DNA of 5,602 nt from Gallionellales bacterium CG03_land_8_20_14_0_80_55_15 (GTDB taxonomy: Bacteria; Pseudomonadota; Gammaproteobacteria; Burkholderiales; Gallionellaceae): NCBI GenBank assembly GCA_002780675.1, contig PEUR01000215.1, positions 1-5,602 on the forward strand, written 5' to 3'. This document shows positions 1 to 4,730 of the stretch, in pieces. Both the position numbers and the translations under genes were made by a program. Each line of letters starts with the position of its first letter. Position 1 is the stretch's first letter. Below the pieces are notes generated by a model. The model was not told the origin of the DNA. It worked only from the letters and a program-made list of their open reading frames with translations, and did not search any database.

Positions 1-1
1 G

Positions 2-49
2 ATGCATAAAACGCTCCCAAACTACTTTGTTCGTAAACTGGGATTGTAG
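2..49 (+). CDS. possible C-terminal tail of an upstream plus-strand gene (partial)
   Basis: One frame is open from the left edge to a TAG at 47-49 and reads as a basic/hydrophobic tail ending YFVRKLGL. Only 15 sense codons are visible, so an open frame of this length could easily be chance. I do not recognise the family. If real, the gene lies mostly left of the window and converges on the minus-strand lipoprotein gene. Confidence 0.2.
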   Translation: MHKTLPNYFVRKLGL

Positions 50-253
50 AACCGCAGTGTTGCAAAAAAATGACACCCGCCAATCAGCGCCACGTCAGAC
101 GGGCATCATGTCCCAATGCCGGACGCATCAATGGGGGCAGCCTGATCAGTTTGCCTGACCCGCTTGCCCCCACTGTCTGTTTTACCTTACGACCAGAAAC
201 CGACTTGATAGGCGACCACCAGGGTTCGCTACGATTACCGGCAAAATCAGTAA
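50..253. other. intergenic stretch without a convincing gene
   Basis: No reading frame here has a start with a ribosome binding site and a plausible protein. An open plus-strand frame beginning at 70 runs antisense into the lipoprotein gene and encodes nothing recognisable. The only visible structure is an 8-bp inverted repeat at 132-172. Confidence 0.6.
132..172 (+). terminator. weak stem-loop, possible terminator
   Basis: TGGGGGCA (132-139) and TGCCCCCA (165-172) are perfect inverted repeats separated by 25 bases. On the plus strand a loosely T-rich stretch (CTGTCTGTTTTA) follows. The long loop and broken T tract make it a poor intrinsic terminator. It could end the putative plus-strand gene to the left, or be unrelated. 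Confidence 0.2.
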
Positions 254-274
254 TTAGTAACGCGTTACCTGATT
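245..274 (-). other. palindrome over the lipoprotein stop codon
   Basis: GTAACGCGTTAC (257-268) is a perfect 12-bp palindrome covering the last codons of the lipoprotein gene, whose TAA is at 254-256. It is flanked by a second inverted pair, AATCAG (245-250) and CTGATT (269-274). On the minus strand it is followed only by TTTTG-like sequence, so it is at best a weak terminator or an mRNA 3'-end structure. Confidence 0.3.
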
Positions 275-691
275 GTTCTGAATGCGCACCCGGTCTCCCA
301 CGCGCAAGTCGCTGACGGCTTGCGTCACGGTTTGGTATCCCCCTCGTTCCAGCCTTACCTGGATACGATACGCATCTTGCTGATTCCTGTTTTTTTCAAT
401 CTGATGACCGACGACTGCACCACCGACCGCGCCCGCTACGGTCGCCACATCGTTACCTGTGCCGCCGCCCACCTGATGGCCGAGCACGCCACCCACAATG
501 CCGCCAATGACCGTCCCCGCACCGATCTGATCGTTGCTGACACGCGTCGTTTCGATCGAATCAATCACCCCATAAACCACATCGGAACGAGAGGCCGGGG
601 TTGCAACAGGACGGTAGTCGGGATTGGCACACCCCCCCATCAGCGTGACACCGGCAAGCAAAGTTACAAGCAAAATACTGTTGGTTTTCAT
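254..691 (-). CDS. glycine-zipper 2TM-domain outer-membrane lipoprotein (SlyB / 17-kDa antigen type)
   Basis: The 145-residue product has a lipoprotein signal: Lys2, a hydrophobic stretch at 6-18, and Gly-Gly-Cys at 19-21, so the mature chain should start at lipidated Cys21. Residues 57-96 are a glycine zipper of two helix-like segments (GAGTVIGGIVGGVLG and VAGAVGGAVVG), as in the Rick_17kDa_Anti family. The C-terminal third (107-145) is a polar beta-rich tail with RIQVRLERGG and LRVGDRVRI. Such proteins sit in the outer membrane and are linked to envelope integrity; the exact role is unknown. The start at 691 is chosen because GGAGGT lies just upstream and the signal peptide begins there. 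An in-frame start at 739 would add 16 residues ahead of the signal peptide and is unlikely. The gene lies 171 bases downstream of the response regulator on the same strand, probably with its own promoter. Confidence 0.9.
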   Translation of the reverse strand: MKTNSILLVTLLAGVTLMGGCANPDYRPVATPASRSDVVYGVIDSIETTRVSNDQIGAGTVIGGIVGGVLGHQVGGGTGNDVATVAGAVGGAVVGHQIEKNRNQQDAYRIQVRLERGGYQTVTQAVSDLRVGDRVRIQNNQVTRY

Positions 692-694
692 ATT

Positions 695-700
695 ACCTCC
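695..700 (-). promoter_or_regulatory. ribosome binding site of the lipoprotein gene
   Basis: On the minus strand GGAGGT lies three bases before the ATG at 689-691. It is a near-perfect Shine-Dalgarno sequence, a little close to the start. It decides the start in favour of 691 over 739. Confidence 0.75.
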
Positions 701-742
701 TGACGGGTATGGCACCATTGCCGCCCCTGAATGACGCACGCT

Positions 743-748
743 ATCATA
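743..748 (-). promoter_or_regulatory. candidate -10 box for the lipoprotein gene
   Basis: TATGAT on the minus strand matches the sigma70 -10 consensus at five of six positions. It would start a transcript with a leader of about 45 nt. There is no good -35 at the right spacing (the best is TTATTC-like), so this rests on the -10 alone. Confidence 0.3.
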
Positions 749-862
749 CTCGCATCAATTTTTGAATAAGCGCTAAAAGGGCATCCAGCGTTGAATCCCG
801 TTTTTTCAGGAATGCCCCCTGGCAGACCTCCCCACAATACCGCCGGAACCAGGCCAGACCCC

Positions 863-1621
863 TCAACTGAATTCCTTGACGATGTACTGCTGTCTGCGGC
901 TGATCGCCATACGCTCATCCAGCCCTTTCAGCCTCACCTGCCAGCCACTTTCGCCTTCCTCGCCGCCGCGCTCGAATCCCACAATCGCGTCTTTTGCCAC
1001 CAGACAGTTGCGGTGTATGCGAACAAAGCGCGTCGCGAATTCTTTTTCCAGTGCGGTGAGCGATTCTTCGATCAGATATTCGCGCTCGGCAGTCCGCACC
1101 GTGATGTATTTCAGTTCGGCACGCATGAACAAAACCGCTTCAATCGGGATTAGATGTATCTTGCCGCGCTCGTGAATGGAAAGATGCTTGCGCGCTTCGG
1201 GCAACAGCTCGCGCAGCACTTCGGTCTGAACCGGCACGGCATTGCGCGCACGGCTAAGCGCATCAAACAGCCGCCCCAAGCGTATCGGTTTAAGCAGATA
1301 GTCAATCGCGTGTAGCTCGAACGCCTTGATCGCGTAAGCATCGTAAGCCGTGGTAAAAATAAACACCGGTGGGCGTAGCAATTTGCACAGATGTCGAGCA
1401 AGCTCGATACCGTCCATTTGCGGCATACGAATGTCCAGCAACACCACATCGGCCGGGGTTTCAGCCAGCTTGTCCAGTGCTTCCTGTCCATTCGCCGCTT
1501 CACCCACCACGACCAGAGGCAGTTGTTCGTTACAATCGTCGAGCAACTCCCTCAAGCGGTTACGCGCGGGGGTCTCATCGTCAACGATGAAGACGCGCAA
1601 AGCCAGTTCTATTGTGGTCAT
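863..1621 (-). CDS. algR: LytTR-family response regulator, AlgR type
   Basis: A DNA-binding response regulator of 252 residues, close to AlgR (about 248). The receiver domain spans about 8-125: acidic pair Asp14-Asp15 in VFIVDDE, phospho-acceptor Asp63 in VLLDIRMPQMDG, switch Thr91 in FTTAYDAYA, and Lys111 in YLLKP. A LytTR DNA-binding domain follows at about 145-250, with LSIHERGKIHLIP, the YITVRT strand and the FVRIHRNCLV core (199-208). Members of this family bind as phosphorylated dimers to direct repeats; AlgR of Pseudomonas controls type IV pilus and exopolysaccharide genes, and the targets here are unknown. The ATG at 1619-1621 is preceded by AAAGGAG at good spacing. The gene begins 41 bases before the kinase gene ends, so the pair is an operon and probably translationally coupled. 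The family and synteny are clear; the symbol rests on both. Confidence 0.92.
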   Translation of the reverse strand: MTTIELALRVFIVDDETPARNRLRELLDDCNEQLPLVVVGEAANGQEALDKLAETPADVVLLDIRMPQMDGIELARHLCKLLRPPVFIFTTAYDAYAIKAFELHAIDYLLKPIRLGRLFDALSRARNAVPVQTEVLRELLPEARKHLSIHERGKIHLIPIEAVLFMRAELKYITVRTAEREYLIEESLTALEKEFATRFVRIHRNCLVAKDAIVGFERGGEEGESGWQVRLKGLDERMAISRRQQYIVKEFS

Positions 1622-2660
1622 GTCGTTTCTCCTTTACATAGGGCAGGGTAATTTCCACCCGATAATAATCTGCACCCCTGATTACCTGATAACTCGCCTC
1701 GGCATCAAACAGTAGCGACAAGCGTTCGCGTATGTTTTTCAGGGCTATCTTGTTGCCCAGATGGGGTTCGCCGCCCGCTGTCGGGCAGGGATTGCCCACC
1801 CGAATCTGCAACGTCCCCCCATTGCGGCGCAACATCACCTGAATACAGCCGCCTTCAATCAACGACTCAATACCGTGATAGACCGCATTTTCCAGCAAGG
1901 GCTGCAACAACAACACCGGAATCAATGCGTCATCCGGCATATCCAGCACCTGCCAGTCCACGCTCAATCTGTCGCCCATACGCAATTGCTCCAGGGCAAT
2001 GTATTGTTGGCTCAATTGAATTTCCTGTTGCACCAGTACCAAATCCTGCGCTTCAGCCATCGCCATACGAAACAAATCCGCCATGTCTTCCAGGGCAGTT
2101 TCGGCCCGTTTCGGTTCGGCTCGCACGATACCGAGCACCGCGTTGATCGTATTAAACAGGAAATGTGGTCGGATGCGCGCGCGCAATACCTGCAAATGCG
2201 CGTCTTCCAGCGACAGCGACAATCCCCGTGCGCGCAGGCGGAAATACATCAACAACAGACTACACATCGCCACACTCAGCGATACGCAGCGCAGCACGTC
2301 AAAATATGCTGCCCCGTCCAAATCCGGTTGATACAATTCCCCCCCCAGATAGTAGACGAACAGTGCCAACCCACTGACCGAGACATTCGCCGCCAACACC
2401 CCGCGCCCGTATCCCAGCCGGTACAGCCACGGCTGCAGCAGCCCCAACAGCAGCAAACTACTCAGCGTGATGGGTGTCAGCAAAGCAATAATTTGCAGCA
2501 TTTGCAGCAAAAAATCCTGCCAGCCGCGCGCTTTTATCACCGCGACAAGCAATGCTATCGCATTGCTCAACAACAAAATGCGCAAGGTAACACCGAGGTT
2601 GCGAAAGTTTGGCAACGCGTCGGGCAGAGAATTTTGTTTTATACTGCGCGCCTCATTCAT
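1581..2660 (-). CDS. algZ: membrane sensor histidine kinase, AlgZ/FimS type
   Basis: A 359-residue inner-membrane sensor kinase partnering the adjacent response regulator. The N-terminus carries the PNFRNLGVTLRILL segment typical of AlgZ, then about four membrane segments (roughly 25-42, 50-76, 88-104, 121-140) with no large periplasmic domain. The His_kinase (LytS-like) domain follows: His166 in RPHFLFNTINAV is the likely phosphorylation site. The ATPase part has the N box LLQPLLENAVYHG (Asn258) and a degenerate G region ending in IALKNIRERL (305-314). A canonical DxGxG motif is missing, as is known for AlgZ. The start at 2658-2660 is preferred because GTGAGG lies nine bases upstream; a TTG at 2688-2690 would add ten residues but has a poor ribosome site. 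The gene diverges from argH, as algZ does in Pseudomonas. The signal sensed is unknown. Confidence 0.9.
   Translation of the reverse strand: MNEARSIKQNSLPDALPNFRNLGVTLRILLLSNAIALLVAVIKARGWQDFLLQMLQIIALLTPITLSSLLLLGLLQPWLYRLGYGRGVLAANVSVSGLALFVYYLGGELYQPDLDGAAYFDVLRCVSLSVAMCSLLLMYFRLRARGLSLSLEDAHLQVLRARIRPHFLFNTINAVLGIVRAEPKRAETALEDMADLFRMAMAEAQDLVLVQQEIQLSQQYIALEQLRMGDRLSVDWQVLDMPDDALIPVLLLQPLLENAVYHGIESLIEGGCIQVMLRRNGGTLQIRVGNPCPTAGGEPHLGNKIALKNIRERLSLLFDAEASYQVIRGADYYRVEITLPYVKEKRHDHNRTGFARLHR
1629..1635 (-). promoter_or_regulatory. ribosome binding site of the response regulator, inside the kinase gene
   Basis: AAAGGAG on the minus strand stands seven bases before the response-regulator ATG and lies within the 3' end of the kinase coding sequence. 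Ribosomes finishing the kinase pass over it, which fits coupled translation of the pair. Confidence 0.75.
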
Positions 2661-2738
2661 GGCGATAAACCTCACGTTTTTCGACTCCAATACTTTTTAG
2701 CATCGTGATTTCAAGTTTCGATGGATTCTGGACAAAAC
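2661..2738. promoter_or_regulatory. divergent promoter region between algZ and argH
   Basis: These 78 bases must hold the start signals of both divergent genes. On the minus strand TTGAAA (2709-2714), 16 bases and TATTGG (2687-2692) form a modest sigma70-like promoter for the kinase operon, followed by GTGAGG (2670-2675) as ribosome site. On the plus strand I see no convincing argH promoter. No clear operator palindrome is visible. Confidence 0.35.
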
Positions 2739-4130
2739 ATGGCAAGCATACAAGATAACCACACCTGGTCGGGGCGTTTTTCGGAACCCGTGGCAGAATT
2801 AGTGAAAAGATACACCGCTTCGGTGGATTTCGACCAAAGATTAGCTTTGCACGATATACAAGGTTCGTTGGCGCATGCACAAATGCTGGCAGAATCCAGC
2901 ATCATCGCCGCGCAGGACTTGGCGGACATTCAGCGCGGCCTGGCCGAAATCAAACAGGAAGTCATCAGCGGCAATTTCGTGTGGTCGCTGGATCTGGAAG
3001 ATGTCCATCTCAATATCGAAAAACGTCTCACCACCCTGGTCGGCGATGCCGGGAAACGCCTGCACACCGGGCGTTCGCGCAACGACCAGGTAGCAACCGA
3101 CATCCGCCTCTATCTGCGCGATGAGATTGATAATTTATTGCTTCTAATCAATAACTTGCAAAAATCAATCGTCACGCTCGCCGAACAGCACACGCTGACC
3201 ATCATGCCCGGCTTCACCCATTTGCAGGTCGCGCAACCGATCAGCTTCGCGCATCACCTGATGGCGTATTACGAAATGCTCAAGCGCGATGCCGAACGTT
3301 TCACAGATTGCCGAAAACGCGTCAACCGTCTGCCACTAGGCGCGGCGGCGTTGGCCGGAACCAGCTACCCGATCAAACGCGAACGCGTCGCCGAATTGCT
3401 GGGCTTTGACGGCGTGTGCGAAAACTCGCTGGATGCCGTTTCTGACCGCGATTTCGCCATCGAATTTACCGCCGCAGCCGCCCTCGTCATGACGCATCTG
3501 TCGCGCTTTTCTGAAGAACTCATCCTGTGGATGAGCCCGAGGGTCGGCTTCATAGACCTCGCCGACCGCTTCTGCACGGGTTCTTCCATCATGCCGCAAA
3601 AGAAAAATCCCGACGTGCCGGAGCTGGTGCGCGGCAAGACCGGGCGCGTAAACGGCCATCTGATTGCACTGCTGACGCTGATGAAAGGCCAGCCGCTGGC
3701 CTACAACAAGGACAATCAGGAAGACAAGGAGCCGCTGTTCGACACCGTAGATACGCTGACGCAAACCTTGCGCATCTACGCCGACATGATTACCGGCATT
3801 AAAGTCAAACCCGAAGCCATGCGCCGTGCGGCTTTACAGGGTTATGCCACCGCCACCGATATGGCGGATTATCTGGTCAAGAAAGGCCTGCCGTTCCGCG
3901 ATGCGCACGAGGCCGTGGCGCTCGCCGTGCGCTTTGCCGAACAGCGCGGCTGCGACTTGGCCGAGATTAGCCTGGACGAACTGAAGAACTTCTCTGCGCT
4001 GATCGAGGACGACATTTACCAAGTGTTGTCACTGGAAGGCTCGCTCGCCAGCCGTAACCACATCGGCGGCACGGCACCGAACCAGGTGCAGGCGGCGATT
4101 GCCCGGGCGCGTGTCCATCTCGAAAAATAG
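2739..4130 (+). CDS. argH: argininosuccinate lyase
   Basis: A cytosolic homotetramer that cleaves argininosuccinate to arginine and fumarate, the last step of arginine synthesis. The 463-residue product matches the usual 457-468. Family motifs appear in order: WSGRFSEP (10-17), HTGRSRNDQ (109-117), the GFTHLQ loop with Thr160-His161 (His161 is the expected acid/base residue), and the fumarate-lyase signature [11 protein letters not shown] (281-291) holding the catalytic serine loop plus Lys288 and Asn290. The C-terminal [14 protein letters not shown] is also typical. The start is uncertain: ATG 2739 has GGA six bases upstream and gives a short leader before the conserved WSGRF. ATG 2721, 18 bases earlier in frame, would add six residues but has no visible ribosome site. 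The gene stands alone on the plus strand, divergent from algZ and convergent with grxD. No residue is missing. Confidence 0.97.
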   Translation: MASIQDNHTWSGRFSEPVAELVKRYTASVDFDQRLALHDIQGSLAHAQMLAESSIIAAQDLADIQRGLAEIKQEVISGNFVWSLDLEDVHLNIEKRLTTLVGDAGKRLHTGRSRNDQVATDIRLYLRDEIDNLLLLINNLQKSIVTLAEQHTLTIMPGFTHLQVAQPISFAHHLMAYYEMLKRDAERFTDCRKRVNRLPLGAAALAGTSYPIKRERVAELLGFDGVCENSLDAVSDRDFAIEFTAAAALVMTHLSRFSEELILWMSPRVGFIDLADRFCTGSSIMPQKKNPDVPELVRGKTGRVNGHLIALLTLMKGQPLAYNKDNQEDKEPLFDTVDTLTQTLRIYADMITGIKVKPEAMRRAALQGYATATDMADYLVKKGLPFRDAHEAVALAVRFAEQRGCDLAEISLDELKNFSALIEDDIYQVLSLEGSLASRNHIGGTAPNQVQAAIARARVHLEK

Positions 4131-4134
4131 TCCT

Positions 4135-4162
4135 AAAAAATGGGCGATCCGAAGATCGCCCA
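4135..4162 (-). terminator. strong intrinsic terminator with a C(UUCG)G tetraloop
   Basis: On the minus strand a perfect 9-bp stem (TGGGCGATC with its complement) is closed by the extra-stable tetraloop C(UUCG)G and followed by six T's (complement of 4135-4140). The direction is clear: plus-strand transcripts leaving argH meet the same hairpin but then AAATAGG, not T's. TCCTA (4131-4135) and TAGGA (4165-4169) could extend the base of the stem. It would end the small RNA proposed here and any transcript reading through from prmC-grxD. The argH end, five bases beyond the T tract, is also protected from antisense transcription. Confidence 0.85.
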
Positions 4163-4217
4163 AATAGGAGGAGAGCATAAAAGTCGTGCCAGAACCCGAC
4201 ACGATTCCCTATACCCG
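4135..4217 (-). ncRNA. candidate small regulatory RNA with an anti-Shine-Dalgarno stretch
   Basis: The minus strand of this gene-free stretch has the parts of a trans-acting small RNA of about 80 nt. A promoter lies at 4224-4252. A small hairpin follows (TCGTG/CACGA, 4184-4188 with 4200-4204). Then comes an unpaired pyrimidine-rich segment with CUCCUCCU (complement of 4166-4173), complementary to Shine-Dalgarno sequences, and then the UUCG terminator hairpin with a U6 tail. The start near 4217 is estimated from the -10 box. No plausible small protein is encoded: the frames lack a ribosome site or run through the terminator. Alternatively this is just the long 3' untranslated end of the prmC-grxD transcript, or a small RNA processed from it. 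I recognise no named family. Confidence 0.4.
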
Positions 4218-4223
4218 GCGCGC

Positions 4224-4252
4224 ACTATAGCCGCGTATCCTTTTTATGCCTA
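4224..4252 (-). promoter_or_regulatory. sigma70-like promoter of the candidate small RNA
   Basis: Minus-strand TAGGCA (complement of 4247-4252, four of six matches to TTGACA) and TATAGT (complement of 4224-4229, five of six to TATAAT) are separated by exactly 17 bases. Transcription would start near 4217, with no gene between there and the terminator. A second TATAGG lies at 4208-4213 but lacks a -35. Confidence 0.4.
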
Positions 4253-4255
4253 TAT

Positions 4256-4279
4256 ACCAAACGGCCTAGGCAATTCGGT
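4256..4279. promoter_or_regulatory. imperfect palindrome upstream of the small-RNA promoter, possible operator
   Basis: Nine of twelve base pairs match in this 24-bp inverted repeat, centred on GCCTAGGC (4264-4271) and ending in ACC and GGT. It sits directly upstream of the proposed -35 box, centred about 50 bases before the estimated start, a common position for an activator site. No regulator can be assigned. Confidence 0.3.
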
Positions 4280-4300
4280 CTATCCCCTCTTTCCTGCCTC

Positions 4301-4341
4301 GTCCCCAGCAGGGGAGCGTGGCGATGTACCGCTACGGGGAC
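4301..4341. repeat. nested GTCCCC/GGGGAC inverted repeats after grxD
   Basis: TCCCC (4302-4306) can pair with GGGGA at 4311-4315 through an AGCA loop, or GTCCCC (4301-4306) with GGGGAC at 4336-4341. The two pairings exclude each other. No T tract follows on either strand, so it is not a standard terminator. The GGGGACAGG end resembles sequences around REP-type elements, but one copy does not prove this. Confidence 0.3.
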
Positions 4342-4346
4342 AGGTA

Positions 4347-4676
4347 TTAGTTTGCGCTCGCCAAGTCACCCAGCAACGTTTTCAATTCGCCGCTTTGGTA
4401 CATTTCAGTGAAAATATCCGAACCACCGACGAATTCACCCCGGACGTAGCACTGCGGCAAAGTCGGCCATTTCGCATATTCCACCAGTCCGGGGACATAT
4501 TGCGGATCATCAAACACGTTAACTGCGAGAAAATCCTTCACGCCCAGCAAATTGAGGATACGCACCACATTCGCGGAATAGCCGCACTGCGGGAATTTTG
4601 CCGTACCCTTGATGTACAACACTACCGGATGGCTGGTGACTTGTTCTTTGATGCGTTGCTGAATGTCAGTAGTCAT
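4347..4676 (-). CDS. grxD: monothiol glutaredoxin, Grx4/GrxD family
   Basis: A 109-residue single-domain monothiol glutaredoxin. The family binds a bridging [2Fe-2S] cluster with glutathione and works in iron-sulfur cluster transfer with BolA-type partners. Visible motifs: VVLYIKGTAKFPQCGYSAN, with Lys23 and the active-site Cys31 in CGYS (31-34), the WPTLPQ cis-proline turn (70-75), GEFVGGSDI (80-88) for glutathione contact, and TEMYQSGEL. The usual active site is CGFS, so Phe is replaced by Tyr here, and the common Cys of GGCD is Ser86, while Cys76 occurs in LPQCYV. The ATG at 4674-4676 has a weak GGGT ribosome site eight bases upstream. It lies 54 bases after prmC on the same strand; prfA-prmC-grxD is a known order in betaproteobacteria, which supports co-transcription. 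Confidence 0.95.
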   Translation of the reverse strand: MTTDIQQRIKEQVTSHPVVLYIKGTAKFPQCGYSANVVRILNLLGVKDFLAVNVFDDPQYVPGLVEYAKWPTLPQCYVRGEFVGGSDIFTEMYQSGELKTLLGDLASAN

Positions 4677-4698
4677 GATTATTACCCAAATTAAATAG

Positions 4699-4715
4699 TC
4701 GGGAATTATCCCCGA
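4699..4715. other. short hairpin between prmC and grxD
   Basis: TCGGG (4699-4703) and CCCGA (4711-4715) form a five-pair stem with a seven-base AT-rich loop in the 54-base gap between the genes. No T run follows on the minus strand, so it is not a terminator. It might affect relative expression or mRNA stability, or be incidental. Confidence 0.25.
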
Positions 4716-4730
4716 ATTACCTGCTATGCG

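Noticed and set aside
692..739. N-terminal extension of the lipoprotein to a start at 739
   Set aside because: It would put 16 polar residues before a complete lipoprotein signal and ignore the GGAGGT just before the ATG at 691.
778..806. Plus-strand terminator ending in the T6 run at 801-806
   Set aside because: Only three G-C pairs (GGG with CCC) can form before the T run, and no plus-strand gene lies upstream for it to end.
1761..2708. Long open frame of 315 codons on the plus strand, antisense to the kinase gene
   Set aside because: It is Gln/His/Arg-rich, has no recognisable domain, and lies opposite a kinase with clear motifs; it is a by-product of the codon use of that gene.
2721..2738. 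argH start at the earlier ATG (2721)
   Set aside because: No ribosome site is visible before it, while the ATG at 2739 has a GGA at suitable distance; the choice stays uncertain.
3336..3764. Open frame of 142 codons antisense to argH
   Set aside because: It lies wholly within the argH core on the other strand, has no ribosome site and no recognisable protein features.
4141..4169. The UUCG hairpin as a terminator for argH
   Set aside because: On the plus strand the stem is followed by AAATAGG, with no T tract; the structure is directional for the minus strand, although it may still protect the argH mRNA end.
4175..4191. Sigma54-like promoter TGGCACG...TGC on the minus strand
   Set aside because: The GG and GC doublets are 12 bases apart instead of the required 10, and no gene follows at a suitable distance before the terminator.
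4135..4217. Small protein encoded in the candidate small RNA
   Set aside because: The ATG and GTG frames have no Shine-Dalgarno sequence and run on through the terminator hairpin.
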